Below the pieces are notes generated by a model. It saw only the letters and a list, made by a program, of their open reading frames with translations. It ran no database searches and had not been told where the DNA came from. Below, one piece after another: positions 32,816-44,984 of a DNA stretch of 64,000 bases (position 1 is the first letter of the stretch; each line of letters starts with the position of its first letter). The stretch comes from Ixodes scapularis (Eukaryota > Arthropoda > Arachnida > Ixodida > Ixodidae), in NCBI RefSeq assembly GCF_016920785.2, contig NW_024609835.1:22411108-22475107 (forward strand). Reading direction: 5' to 3'. The translations under genes were made by a program, and so were the position numbers.

Positions 32816-34903
32816 ATGTGTTTTGGACAAAACAAGGAGGCTTTGGAAACGCTGGCTCGCCCGCAGAAACGAAGCGCCAGGAACATATCAATAGTTCTTA
32901 TTTTGACCACCAGATGCTGCCACAGGTTTTTTTTGAAACGCGAGCGCACGGAGCGTGCGGCGCCATTTATTTCAGTATGTTGAGGCTCCGACAGAGGGCG
33001 ACACCTTCCCGTACTCCACAAAATACGGCGCTCAGCTCACCGTGTAGAGAGAACTGTGTTGCTGCGTTCAGGCTACGGACGCAACTTGCTTAAGTCATAT
33101 TTGTTCGTACTGGCAAAATGAATTTCAATTGACGTTACGGTTGTTTCGTTCACATTGATCGCTACACAAGTTAAGAATTTTACGACAGGTCAGTCAGAAT
33201 ACAAAACGTACAATTGACGTAGCTAGATGTGTTTCCAGTCCTGAATCGAGGTTTTTGCATTGCAACGTAGGTAACAACACTACACTATCATGGGTTGGAT
33301 GAATTATGAGACGCACCGGCGCTGTTCGGGCTACATTCTGCTCGTTGAATTTCAAGGATTGCGCTGATGCATTCTGGAATATTTTAGGAAGGCAATATCA
33401 GCTGCGTTTTGAATGCGAAGAGAAGTTCAGAAGTTAATATTGAATCTCCTGACTCGTTGGACACTAGATTTGTTCAACCTGTGTCAAGAGATCAAATATA
33501 AGTCAAGAGGTTTAGTGAGATCTACGGTGAGTCAAAATATCCAACGAGTAAAGTGACCCAAAGAATTAAGAGGTCCAATATTGGATCTTTTGCAGGGGAG
33601 GATCCAGACCTCCATTTTAGGGGGGGCGGTTCCTCGGTGTAAAACGGGGGGGGGGGGGTGTTTATATTTTTTGTGGAGTTATCGTTTTTACTAAACTCTG
33701 GTAACATAATATAGATCTTGAGAGCTTTTGTACTGGTTTACCTGTCGGGGATGAACTCTTTGATTTAAAACCTTTCGGGTGACCACGCTAGAGGTAAGTA
33801 TCTCGAAAATTGTGGTGGCACTATCCTTTCTGAACACCATAACGCAAGGAATTTTGTGGTTCATAGGAAACTGGATTACTCCATCCGCGTGGCAGCGCGC
33901 TAGAAATAGAAGAAGTTTAACTACTGGGGGTGAACGTATGGTGCTATAGCGGCAGTGACAATTGCAGACAGTGTAACTTGATGGCTCAGATATCCCCGAC
34001 GGGGCTACAACTTTTGGGCTCCTTTTGCTTGAATATTTATATATTCTCGTTACACCCGCAGAGCACGTACGGAGAGCCAACCTTTGCCAACTATATGGAG
34101 GAAGCTCATGCAGGTAATGACAATGCGAAAAACGTTTTAATCTAAAACTCGGCTGTTTTTTTAGATTAAGCTTGGCATAGTAGTTAGAACTTTATATTCA
34201 GTGCCAAAATGCAGAACGTGGTTTTAAAACATACTTTTCATTGTCGCCGGTTGCTTTAATAGAGCGAGTACGTTGCTAACAAGCGACAAAAATGGCCCGG
34301 CGGCTTCGACGCTGCTCGCAGCGTCAAAACACTGTTGACGCAACCAGCGAAACGAACGCTGCCAGGCAAGTAGGCAAGTTCGTCGGTTGTTCGCCGTATA
34401 TTTGGAATGTCCAGAGCGCAGCACATGCGGCATTGCCAACCCAAACTCGTGTTTTCACGTGTTCTGGATGCAACTCAAGAAAACGACAGCAAATAATTGT
34501 TGAATATTTTTGAAAGCATGTTGCAGTTCGGCAACTATAACTTTTAAACTTAGATGGATCCTTCCAAATTATATTCAATTGCACTTCGTCTGGATATTTG
34601 CTGTATGAAAGGAACACTTACTTGTTTCTGGGTAGTTAGCTCATTCGTCGCGGTCGAGAGGACAGGTGCAGAGATATAATGGGGCAAAGCGGTTGTCCGG
34701 TCGGCGAATCTCAACTGGGCTAAAGGCCGATCACGACTGCAGCATGGATGTTTGGGAGTCGGTGTTCACTCGAACGGGCACAGGCACTGTCTATTTTTTT
34801 TTACGTATAGTCGCATCTTTGAAAGGGCTCGTTTTCCCCAAGTCCCTTGTTAGGGAATTCGAAGCCCCAGTTGCAAACCAGCAAGCCCCGCCTCTGTTCC
34901 GTT
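32816..34903. other. No gene; fragments of G-rich repeats
   Basis: A 13-G run at 33646-33658 follows GGATCCAGACCTCC, typical of poly-G MITE remnants. The 129-codon minus ORF at 33691-34080 has no recognisable domain. Sequence at 34640-34900 leads to the LTR element and ends with its AGATA target site. Confidence 0.45.
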
Positions 34904-34908
34904 AGATA

Positions 34909-35052
34909 TGTGCTAGCCTGCTAGGAGCTATAGTCATCGCGAGGCGTGAGCCGGAAAAGACGACGACGAAGAAGAGGGAGGGGCGCTCGAGACAGATGAT
35001 GATCTAAACGAACGCTGGTTGAGTCCTGAGTTCCTGAGGCCCTGACAACACA
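34909..35052 (+). repeat. 5' LTR (144 bp)
   Basis: Starts TGTGCTAGCCTGCTAGGAG and ends CCTGACAACACA. It differs from the 3' LTR mainly by lacking a short TAAATGGCTGAT-type stretch near the middle. Confidence 0.9.
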
Positions 35053-35066
35053 TGGTGTCAGAAGTG
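35053..35066 (+). promoter_or_regulatory. Primer-binding site
   Basis: TGGTGTCAGAAGTG directly follows the LTR. It begins with TGG, complementary to the CCA end of a tRNA; it looks like a tRNA-Leu type primer site (from memory). Confidence 0.65.
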
Positions 35067-35105
35067 CGCCAAGGCGATATTGCCGGAGTAGGAGCTACGC
35101 AAGCA

Positions 35106-35757
35106 ATGGCCACGTTCAGCTTCTTGTGTCAACCCCCCGAGCCGTACACCTTTGCGAACCCAGAAGAATGGACGTCGTGGAAACGCCGCTTCGAACGATT
35201 TCGAGTCGTCAGTGGTCTCGCTGCGAAGCCAGGAACAGAACAGGTGAATGCTCTCATCTACTTCATGGGGGATAAAGCGGATGATATCCTGCTGTCTCTC
35301 AGTTTACCTGAACAGCAAATGACAGACTACAGCGCCGTGCTCCAAGCCTTTGAGAACCACTTTGTCGTGAGACGGAATGTTGTTTATGAGCGAGCCACTT
35401 TCCATCGGAGATGTCAAAGAGAAGGAGAGAATGTCGAAGAGTTCATAACAGATCTGCACAAGCTTGCCAAGTTCGGCAACTTCGGCACACTCCACGACGA
35501 AATGATTCGAGACAGGATAGTGGTGGGACTTAAAGATCACAAGCTTTCTGAAAGACTGCAGCTTGATCCAGACTTGACGCTTGAAAAAGCAACAAATATG
35601 ACGCGACAGTCTGAGGTTGTGGAAGACCAACAGACCAGACTTCACACGTCCGGTGGAACCAACGTGGATCGCCTTTACGTATCAAAGAAGGCCCCTTTGA
35701 AAAAAGCCAATCGTGGAGGAAGAGTGGGCGAGAAGACGGTACCCAACTCCCCAAGTA
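35106..35757 (+). pseudogene. Gypsy gag, truncated by the nested insertion
   Basis: I place the start at the ATG at 35106 (MATFSFLCQPPEPYTF); the open frame also extends to an ATG overlapping the PBS at 35052, which is unlikely to be used. Typical gag motifs: EEWTSWKRRFERFRVVSGL, ALIYFMGDKADDILLSL, ERATFHRRCQREGENVEEF, and MIRDRIVVGLKDHKLSERL. The frame runs into the AACGTT element after about 215 residues. The zinc knuckles lie on the other side at 49122-49224. Gag forms the particle and packages the RNA. Confidence 0.85.
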
Positions 35758-35771
35758 GCACTAAACGTAGC

Positions 35772-36134
35772 CACAATGTTACTGGAATGTTGTCAGGCAA
35801 CGTTGCCGAACGTTGCTAACGACCGCGGATTCTACCGTCCAGTAACGTTACACCACAATGTTACAGTAACGTAACTGCATACGTTACCTGGACATTACCC
35901 AAATAATGTTACTGAAACGTTGTTAGATAACGTTGCCAAACGTTGCTAATGGCCACCAGTTCTACCTCCCAGTAACGTCGCATCAAAATGTTGCAGTAAC
36001 GTAGCTCTCTATGTTACCTGGACGTTAGATCAGTGATGTTCAGCTAACGTCAGCTAACGTTGCCAATTGTTGTTAATGGCCACGAATTCTACCATCCAGT
36101 AATGTTACACCAAAATGTTGCACTGACATTACGG
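35772..36134 (+). repeat. Three tandem about 125-bp units rich in AACGTT
   Basis: Units start near 35772, 35897 and 36028. Each reads GTTACTGGAA..., AACGTTGCC(G/A)AACGTTGCTAA, TTCTACC..CCAGTAACGT, then a GTTACCTGGAC-type end. A weaker fourth relative occurs near 36540-36600. These look like subterminal transposase-binding repeats (inference). Confidence 0.75.
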
Positions 36135-37988
36135 CTTACTTAAAAGTGAAGGAATAAAAACGCGAAGAACATGCACAAACGAGCACTTTTTCATTTCGCA
36201 ACAACGTTTATTTTTTCAGGAGCAAAGAGTCGCACACAGGTCGAGATCAACTAGATACCGAAGGCGGGAGTGAAGAGGGGGATAGGGAGATAAGGGCCAG
36301 AACTGGAAAAATCTGGGAACCTTGACTGAAACACATGGAGTGTCACTGACTCAACCCTTATCTTCCTGAAGTTCCCTCGATCAAGCATTCCATTTGCAGT
36401 TAATCTTGACCTGTGTGCGAGTCTTTGCTTCCAAAAAACAAGCGTCACAACTAAATGAAAGAGCGGTCATCTGTGTTTGTCCTCAGTGCTTTTATTCTGT
36501 CAACTTTCAGTAAACATTTTAACAAAATGCTGGCACTGGCCAGATATTACTGCATGTGTTACTTGGACATTATTGAACAATGTTACCCGAAAATTACTAA
36601 CATTGACAAGCTTTGCCAAGAAACTGCATATATGGTTGTCATGAAGTCATTTTTTGAGCTGGTGCCTGATATGAGTAAATGGATGAGCATTACAGGCCAT
36701 TAATGAATCAGCATTTTGAAGTCCTAGAAGCAAGACTCCGGAAGAAAACAAGAGGTTATTGGAATAAATTTATTTCAAAAACGAAACAAACGTTACAAGT
36801 ACCAGTGTATGCTTCTGTTTCTTACAAGCTATTAGATCTACAAAATTGTAAAGAACACGCTAAATTACAAGGCTGATCTGCATGGAAATAAAAATGCAAA
36901 ATATTAAAATTCCCAGCAACATAAAGCAAGCAGCAAGCAGCAGAAAAAAAAGCTTTTAAATGATTTAGGTAACATGAATTTTTTTTTTCAATTCCATGCA
37001 TTCAAGACGGTTAACCAATTCCATGCTTCCAACAGGGATCAAAGTAACCAACTACAGACATTTAAAACTATAACAGAAAAATCAAGGCACAAACATGCTG
37101 AAAAACAGTGAAAAATGCACGGATAAGAGAACACACAGGACAAGGTGCTGTGTGTTCTTTTCTCTTTGTCTGGTTTTTGCACCGTTTTTCAACATCAATT
37201 CTTACCAACTAGCCCAGCCCAACTGTCCATTCTTGTAATCAGAAACATGCTTGCCTTCTCCCCTTGTGGCAGCCCCTCAGTCACTCCTGGGAAGAGGCAC
37301 GCTGCTCCTGCAAAAAAATAAAACAAAAAAGTTGGTTGCGTTCAGATAATGGGTGCCTATTTCAGTGCAGAGAGTGTCATCAAGATAAAAAAAAATGCCT
37401 ACCTCTGTCCTAACACAGTTTCGCCTCAGTTTCTTTGCATGCACAAGCCATTCATTTCATCCAGTTTAGACCTTTTCCGCAAAGTGTGACCTACCCACAA
37501 GGAGTGATGCGCCTGCTCAAGCATGTTTTGATGGCTGAGCACTGGCAACACGTTTGGCCAACAACCTGATATGGCAGTCCCACAGAAAACCATGCCATGT
37601 GTCTGATTCTCACTCTCCTTCTAGGCCTCTTTCAACTTCTTTACACTGAAGCATAAAAAGCTACCTGCTAGCAAAACAAACTCTCTAGCTAGCTGAAGCC
37701 TAACGTGGACCTAATGAAAACATGCTAGAAAGATTTTTAGGCAGTAATTGGGGCCCTGTCCAGCACTCATTTCTTTACAATCACAACAAACTAGTGTAGC
37801 AACTGGTCCACAGGGCACCTTTACACAGCCTTCTCAGGGTGTTCATATGACTATGACTGGAATGGCACCATGAGTGCCAGACACCTGGCACTTGCAGCTG
37901 ATCAGCAGTCTTATCAACTAGTCATATCAATTCTCCCGAAAACGATTCCCTCCGTCCTCATTAACAACGTGGGGCAATGGGGTACAGG
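36135..37988. other. Interior of the AACGTT element, no clear gene
   Basis: Small ORFs at 36455-36876 overlap degenerate terminal-type repeats and show no known domain. An imperfect hairpin lies at about 37095-37195, followed by TTACCAACTAGCCCAGCCC; this matches the flank of the hairpin at 38630-38713 in reverse. Confidence 0.45.
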
Positions 37989-39576
37989 CAGGGTATTGAA
38001 CCTAACCCGAACCGTGAACCGAAAAAAACCGTTATTTTTGCAAGAACCGGAGTTGACCCGGAACGAAATAGTTTTTCTCGCTCCGGAGCGGAACCGATAT
38101 TTTTCCATGCGGTTTTCGGTTCATACGCAAAGTCAGATTGCGTGAAAAGTGCGTGGCGAAAAACACAGTAACCTTAAAAGTAAACCAAAGAATGGAAGAC
38201 AAAAAAAATATTTTTGCGCAAACCGGAGTTGAGCTGAACCGAAATAATTCTTTTTTTGTTCCTGGGCAAAACTGATCAATTATTTTTGTGGTGCTCCGTT
38301 TATGTGGAAAGTCAAAAAGCGAAAAGCTCTGTAACGTTCCATTATCAGGTTGTCAGATAACGGTCGTGTTCATAATTTATAGTTTGTTTCGAGAACTCAA
38401 ACGAAATTAGCAGAGTAACTATAAATTCTCCGGGATTTCTGGTCTTATGTATTTCTTTAACAAAAGTTCACATTCGTCCCAACCTTTTCTTGGTGACCGG
38501 AAATGCCTCCTCAAAGAAAATTTAACACTAGAACATACACAATTCGTAAATTAGCAAAAGTGACCATAATGAGCCTGTTTGGTGGCAAAACGGTAAGTTG
38601 GGCTAGGTGGTTTTTCATCACGGACTGAACGAAAAAAAAAGGACAAAGAGAGGTATAGACAACACCCCTAGTGTTGTCTATACCTCTCTCTGTCCTTGTG
38701 TTTTTTTTTTTTCGGGCTTAGTTTAACTTTTTTGCGTGTTTCTTGTCTCTAATTTTGTAGAATTGAGTTCAATTTACTTTAGACGCCTTGATTTCATTGT
38801 ACAACTGATCGGATAAGAAAGTGATACAAAGGCCGATGGATATTTTAGAACCTGCACTAGTTGCCATACTGTAGCGCATCTAATCTGCTCTCCAATTAAC
38901 TCAGCGGATTTAATAATCAGTCCGAAATTAAAGTCTAGCACCGGGAAGGGGAGAGGGGATTTAATCAACAGTTACAGAAAACAGCAAAAAAGCTTTGATC
39001 TCTGGTAGCAGAAACAGCAAGGACCAAAACATTTTCTCCTCAGAAACACAAACATCAAGGCGCACAGCTCTTCTGAGCATTGCTAGACAAGGAGCCGCGG
39101 CTTTGAAGGGACGCTAACGTGTTACAGTTTGGGAGGAAAGAAGGGGACGCCATCCAGAACTCTACCCATTGGCGCAAGAGCCCTGGGAGTGCCTGCGACC
39201 CAGGTCAGCGCGCAGCGAGCCTTTTCTGGACTGAAGTTCATTCTATCGTCTCAGAGGGGCCGTCTTTCCCCGGATATGCTTCTTCGGTCAGCTGCCTGAC
39301 ATTGAACAGCGCTTTTACCCACGTCCCGAGGTGCCCCAGCACTAGCTCGTTCGTTCCACACAGTAATGTGAGCCTTTGCTTTCTATTTGTAACACTTTTA
39401 TACAATATGCATAGTTTATCTTTTGCTCGTCAACTGTTTTTGAAGCATATGAGTACGAACAGGTTCGAACCGGCTTGAACCTTTATTTTTTCACTCCGGA
39501 GTTGAACCGGAACTGAACCGTTCTCCCTGAACCGGAACGAAAAGCGGAACGAAAAACATTTCGGTTCGACAAACTG
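37989..39576. mobile_element. hAT-type element with 8-bp target duplication GGTACAGG
   Basis: Begins CAGGGTATTGAACC and ends GGTTCGACAAACTG, flanked by perfect GGTACAGG at 37981-37988 and 39577-39584. Both ends are filled with ACCGGAAC/GGTTCGG-type motifs. No transposase ORF is present, so it is non-autonomous. Confidence 0.8.
38630..38713. repeat. Snap-back hairpin inside the hAT-type element
   Basis: The arms GACAAAGAGAGGTATAGACAACAC and its complement have near-perfect pairing over about 40 bp and are flanked by AAGTTGGGCTAGGTGG. It is a second-level insertion. Confidence 0.8.
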
Positions 39577-40068
39577 GGTACAGGACATTTCATCGAACGC
39601 CGTTTCATTAAATCACTTGACGCCGTTTCATTGAATTTCCCTTTACTAAATTTTAGAGTTATACAATTCTTTTTGCATAATTTACTATCGCTTTTGAAAT
39701 AGCTTTGATGCCGCTCTAAATTCACCAGAAATATAATTACTACCCGGTAAATTTTTTGTCTACCTAAACGTTGGCTACCGAATCATAGAAGGTTGCTATC
39801 ATATTGAAACTTGAGTGGATACGAGACTTAGTCTTTTCCGGCGAGGTAGGCGGCTGTTCTCGGCCACTCACATTTTCCCACTTCAACCCTCTATTCATGC
39901 GTGAAAGGCACTTTCTTAAGAGGGAAACAGCTATTTTCCGCAGCGCCTTTTTTATTTTGTATTTGTCGATTTAACTTTGTTTTCATTTTATCCTAGGAGA
40001 ATAGCTTTTTTTTAAGAACATATATGTTCATAAAAAAAGACGTCTCTGCCCTTTTCAGCAATTTTGTG

Positions 40069-40160
40069 TAACCGACAGAACCGTGGACCCAACAAATCTT
40101 CGACATGCAGTATATATACTGTATGTCGAATATCCGGCAGGTCCACGGTTCTGTCGGTTA
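40069..40160. repeat. 92-bp palindromic repeat
   Basis: The arms TAACCGACAGAACCGTGGACC pair with their complement at the other end, and TCGACATGCAGTATATATACTG is an inner palindrome. Confidence 0.8.
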
Positions 40161-40350
40161 TAATAAATTAACAAAGAGGGGAGACACGTCTTTTCTTTTC
40201 CCCGTATCATGGGCCACGGAGACAGATTACTGCTTCAAGGACGGGTATAACCGTCCTTATGCGAGAATGCATACCACAACTAGCAGCTTTGTAAATTAAA
40301 AATGACTAGATAAAAAAATGGAAGCCGTTTACAACTCCCTGGAACGACAA

Positions 40351-40590
40351 ATTAGAGCGCAGCTCTAGAGGAGGAGGAGGAAAGGGTGTACCCCTCCCCC
40401 CTCCCTCCAAGCGGCGTCGCCGTCGGCGTAACTGTGAGGTCACGTGACCCTCCTGAAGGGGGGTAATGTGACCTCGGGAGGTCACGTGACCCAGCGGGGA
40501 CGTTTCGGCACGGTGCCGGAACGTCGCCGCGGTTACGGCGACGGCGACACCGCTCAAGCCAAAAACGGGCGCCTAAGAGCTGCGCTGTAA
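40351..40590. mobile_element. 240-bp MITE ending in AGAGCGCAGCTCT
   Basis: The ends TTAGAGCGCAGCTCTA and CTAAGAGCTGCGCTGTAA are inverted with one mismatch. The interior contains further pairing blocks (GAGGTCACGTGACC twice; GCCGTCGGCGTAAC against GTTACGGCGACGGC). Confidence 0.7.
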
Positions 40591-41059
40591 AAGAAACACC
40601 AAAACAGCAGGTGCTCAATAAACAATATGGATACCATTCACTATCACAATTGCGGCTAACCAAGCTGAGGCTAATCACATAAAATAAAAAATCTTAAAGC
40701 TAGAAAGCGTTAAGAAATTGTAGCAACAAAAAGCAAACATACACGTGTGCGTTTTTGCTTGGGCACTGGTGCACGTTCTGGAAGTTGAGGGGCTGGCTGA
40801 GTGCTAGGTCGTTCCTGCAGAAGAGGCAAGCTTGACCGAAAAGGAGCAGTCTCTTCCTTTTTCTTTTCTCCCGCTCTTCATTATTCGTTGATAGGTCGGA
40901 CGTCGCTTCCGGATTTTTTTTCTTTGAACTTTGCATCTTCATATGTCACTGAAACAAGAAAGCCGAGCACACCAGTCAAATGTTTAACCACCACAAGCTC
41001 GTTTGCGCCCTAACCTTTTGTTCATTAAATCAAATATGCTCGCATTATGCTTAGACAGT

Positions 41060-42165
41060 TTTTAGGTTAAAGCCTGCCAACTTTTTCGGGCTCATGTATA
41101 TAATCTGTCAGGATCGGGCCAAGCTCAGGCTTATATTAAAGGGCAACTCCGCTTCTTTTCCAGTAGTGCAAAACTATACAGTTATCTTTGTTATCATCTA
41201 CAAAACCCCCATAGCAAATATTACGACGGAATTCCGCCTAGAAGTTCATTAAAATCGCTGTCAAAGTTTGACAAGCACGAATCCGCTGGTTTTGGATGAG
41301 ACGTGCGGGCCAGACAACACTGCCCGGCTGCATTTCCGCTTCCTCCAAATTCCTTCTCCCGGCACGTCCGCGACGTCATCAAACATGTACAGCTTCTTTT
41401 TTTTTTTTTTTTCTTTCAATTTTGTTTTCTTTCCCGGGGAGAGCACGGGTGGCGCCAGCGCCGTGAAAGACGTGAGTGACGCGCTCGGCCGGCCCGGCGC
41501 TCGACTATTGATACTACTGATAAGCCGATCGCCTCGTTGAGCGCGGCTTGTGTTACATCGCATACGTTTGAACACCAAGAGGGGGAGAGGGAAGCTGCTT
41601 TTGTAAGAATTTTGAGTGACAGGTTAATCTTCTATAATCTTCTGGGAGGAGAATAGCGACGCCTGTGCTAATCCAGGAGGCACAAAGGAGGGTCCTGATA
41701 AGGGGGGAGCTCCTTCTTCCCTTGTATATCACGTGGGTGTACATGCTTAGTGATGCCGAATATACAATGTTGTCCGGCTTTTCCACCGTTTCGGTTTCGG
41801 TTTGTGATCATGGCTAGAGTAAAATTACACGAAAAATATTTTATTTTTCGCGAAACAAAGGATCGGGGATTGTTTTTGAGTGCTTCAAAAAGCAAAATCG
41901 GCCACTATCTCAAAATTTTTGAAATTAAGCGGAGTTGCCCTTTAAACAAAACAAATATTTTGTCGGGCTTGGGCCGGGCTCAAGTTTCTGTCTAAAATTC
42001 TGCCGGGTCCGGGCCGGGCCCGAGCCGTGTCTCTTCAAGGCCAAGCCTGACCGGGCCTGGAAATTAAATATTCTATCGGGCTCGGGCCGGGCCCGGGCCA
42101 TGCCCCTACCGGGCCGGGTCGGGCCGGGCCTAGAAATTCTGGCTCGTGCAGTGCTCTAGCACACT
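41060..42165. mobile_element. GC-motif (CGGGCCCGGGC) repeat, probably hAT-type, split by a TTAA element
   Basis: Repeated CGGGC/GGGCCGGGCC motifs lie at 41081-41135 and 41960-42140 on both sides of the TTAA element. The right terminus looks like GGCTCGTGCAGTGCTCTAG. The left terminus and a target duplication were not found. Confidence 0.5.
41136..41944. mobile_element. TTAA-flanked element with 19-bp inverted repeats
   Basis: TTAAAGGGCAACTCCGCTT on the left (41136-41154) and its exact complement on the right (41926-41944). TTAA target plus AGGG ends fit Kolobok/piggyBac-like DNA transposons. The 809-bp interior has no transposase; 41556-41722 is shared with 20859-21030. Confidence 0.8.
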
Positions 42166-42194
42166 CTACATTAGGTGAGCAGAGCCCGCGCCCT

Positions 42195-42225
42195 GCTCTA
42201 AGCAGAGCGCGGCTCTGCTTAGAGC
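42195..42225. repeat. Perfect 14-bp palindrome
   Basis: GCTCTAAGCAGAGC, 3-nt loop, GCTCTGCTTAGAGC. Confidence 0.75.
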
Positions 42226-42963
42226 CTATTTCTCTGCCCCAAGGTTCTCAACTCCTTGCTCAGGGCACTCAATGGCATTTGTGGCTCGTTTTCCTTGACT
42301 GGGCTCGCTTTTTGACAATATCCCTGATTTTTCCCGGTAATTAAAATATTCTTGACTATTCCCGGTTGCTAGACACCCGCTATACTTACAACATGATGCC
42401 ATCACCTGACAGGAGAATGTGGCCCAGTCAGTAAAGGGCTCTTCACGCTCTCAACTGCCATCATCAACCGATTTGATCTGTAGGGTGGCCATGCCGTGCG
42501 GCCATTGGACGCCCAACAGGTAGGAACAACTGCAACATCATTTTCCGCCAAAAAATGGACCACAGAGTACATTTCCTGAAATCAACAAATAAAGCAACAA
42601 ATAAATGGACAACAGAGTACATTTCCTGAAATCAACAAATCAATCAAGCCTGTATTACCTCAAAGGCCACTCATAAGCCACGAAAAATACAGTTTTCGAA
42701 TTAAGCACAACCAATGTGCAACGGTTGCAAACATTGATCCCACTTGCAAGTGAAGTAGAAGAAAAACTGCATAGCCCTGGTTATATTGCAAGCAGACGCA
42801 CTTCCACCTGATGTCCTGCACACTCCACACTGAATACTACTTGGAGAGCCCTGTAGCTCTAAAAATTCCTAGCTCTGATGATGGCAACTTTGAAGTATAA
42901 AGGTTGCTGAGATTCCGGAAAAACTGTCCGCAGATGCTACGGTTCCCATCCGACTCAATGAAG

Positions 42964-44829
42964 GATGGATGGATGGATGTTAATGGCTATTCCCTTTGTA
43001 ACGGGCGGAAGCTTGCGCCACCTAGCCTAAGTCTAAAAAGACAAAAACGTGATTCCTCCCGCCCTTTTAAGACCAATTTTTCTCCCCCTAACTATCACCA
43101 GGCAGTGTGTGATATCACCAGGATGACCTTCGGGGGATCGGGCAAAAAAACTAAAAAACATCACCCCCCTGCCTCTTCCCCCCGGCGAGGGAGTCGCCAA
43201 TTTTTCTCTGGTCAAACCTTTTCGGCGTTACCCCAGCACCGGACCCACTGGGAGACAGGGTTGAGACTTTGGGCCGAAACCACGCGGGAGGGAGTCCCAA
43301 TTTTCCTCTGTCCCGCCTGTTCCCAGCTGTGCTAGTTAGTTGCCCATCATTTAATTTTCCCTAGATAATTTCCACCAATTTTCTAATTGTCTCTTTGTCG
43401 CTGTAATCTTTTTTTCTACCGTCCTTCCATCGTCGCCAGTGGACCCCAGGGTCCCGGCCAAATCCGTTACCCCTTCAGAGAGGGCAGGACGAAGCTCCGT
43501 GCACTTCAAAACCAAGTGATCCAGTGTCTCACTATCATTATGGCAGGCGGCACATAATGTGTCTGTCTCCTGAAATTTAGCCCTATACGTCCTCGTCCTC
43601 AAAACTTCCGTTCTTGCCTCAAACAGCAAAGCACTTCCCAGTGAATTGTCAAATAGCTTTTCCTTTCTTATCTCCTGCTTTCGTGACCTGTACACTGCTA
43701 AAGCTGATTTCTCCTGCATTCTCCCCTCCCACATTTTCCACTCCGCCTCTTTCACCTTCTTTTTCACTGACGTAGTCTGTTCAGCCCCATCACCAGTGTG
43801 TAGATATTTATATGTAAGCTTTCGGGTTCGGTTCGTCCATTTTCTGTTTAAACTTTTCATGTATAAATACTTGAATACCTTACGTGCCCACCGCGTATCT
43901 TCCATTTCAGTCAACCTTTGTTCAAATTTCAACTTACTAATTGCCTCCCTGCTCTCAAAAGACAACCATCTCATGTCCCCCTGTACTCCCTCATTTGGTG
44001 TTTTTCCATGTGCTCCCAGCGCCAATCTGCCTACGCTTCTTTGTCGAATTTCTAGCCCTGATTGAACCTCAGATTTCATGCACAGCACTGCATTGCCAAA
44101 AGACAGTCCTGGCACCATCACTCCCTTCCATATACCTCTGACCACTTCATATCTGTTATAGTTCCATAGTGCCTTGAGCTTCATAATAGATGAATTTCTT
44201 TTCCCTTTTCTAATTGTATTCTCCTCGTGTTCCTCTAGATATTTCCTTCCCTCATTGAGCCAGACCCCTAGATATTTGTACCTTTCTATGTGTTCTATCA
44301 CTGTGTCCTGTATCTCCAGGGGTTCCCCCTTCTCATCGTTGAAAACTATTATACCCGACTTGTCCCTACTGAATTTTAGTCCTAAACTGTCCCCTTCCCT
44401 GCTGCAAATCCTAATCAGTTCCTGTATTGTCTCACGGCTTTCTGATACGAGTACAATGTCATCTGCATACATTAACCCTGGCAATAGTTGATTTACCTTA
44501 TGTCCTTCCTCCATGTAATTCAGGTCAAAACCTAGGTTGCACTGTTCTAACCTTTTTTCCATCCCACTGAGGTATATCATAAAGAGCAGGGGAGACAATG
44601 GGCAACCCTGTCTAAGTCCTCTTTTTATTGCTGCTGGTTTTGTAGTTTCGGCTTCCCATTTCATAATCACCCTATTCTCCGTATAAACCCGTTCTAGGAA
44701 CTTAACCGTGGTTCCCCCTAGGCCATACCCTTTTAGCAGTTCCCAAAGTATTTCCTGATTCTCATTGTCATATGCCCCTTTGATGTCCAAAAATGCTACC
44801 CATAATGGCCTTTAGCTTGTCATTGCTAT
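42964..44829 (-). mobile_element. 5'-truncated LINE with a 10-bp target duplication
   Basis: On the minus strand it runs from the middle of the RT to a (CATC)n tail at 42980-42964. It is flanked by CTCTATGAAG (44830-44839) and CTCAATGAAG (42954-42963), a target duplication with one mismatch. 5' truncation is typical of LINE insertion. Confidence 0.8.
43351..44829 (-). pseudogene. LINE ORF2 C-terminal half (RT and Cys/His motif)
   Basis: A stop (TAA) separates the first residues (IAMTS, RPLW) from the 479-codon ORF starting at 44790. RT motifs: AFLDIKGAYDN, GLRQGCPLSPLLFM and MYADDIVLV (catalytic DD near 44470). The C-terminal motif CAACHNDSETLDH...C is present. It is the same lineage as the LINE at 10880-16902, which has GLRQGCPLSPVLY and CSACGEVEETIHH. 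The endonuclease and ORF1 are lost. Confidence 0.85.
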
Positions 44830-44984
44830 CTCTATGAAGTTCCCAACGACAGCAATGTTGCCACCCTTCAGTTGAACACAGTTTTCGGACGGCTTCAGAG
44901 AAAAATGCGCTCCGTCTAAAACAAGCTCACTGCACTGGGTTCCCTTGAAGCTTGGCGGCTCAGGTCCGTCTCGGTGTTGCTTGA

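Larger units (their letters stand above)
42740..44984 (-). pseudogene. Transposase-like gene C-terminal remnant, split by a LINE
   Basis: On the minus strand the segment 44984-44840 reads FKGTQCSELVLDG, FSLKPSENCVQLKGGN and IAVVGNFIE. After the LINE, 42963 down to about 42740 continues in the matching frame with SDGNRSICGQFFRNLSNLY and LPSSELGIFRATGLSK, then a TAG (42839-42837), then KCVCLQYNQGYAV. The segments join smoothly once one copy of the target duplication is removed. The architecture (short beta-rich C-terminal domain) recalls the end of the pseudogene at 26306-26662. It may be the transposase of the AACGTT element, with 45442-45699 as its first exon; this is inference. Confidence 0.5.

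Noticed and set aside
36455..36876. Two small ORFs inside the AACGTT element
   Set aside because: They overlap degenerate terminal-type repeats and show no domain; left as uncertain rather than called.
43646..44491. Plus-strand ORFs of 95-139 codons
   Set aside because: Antisense to the LINE RT frame.
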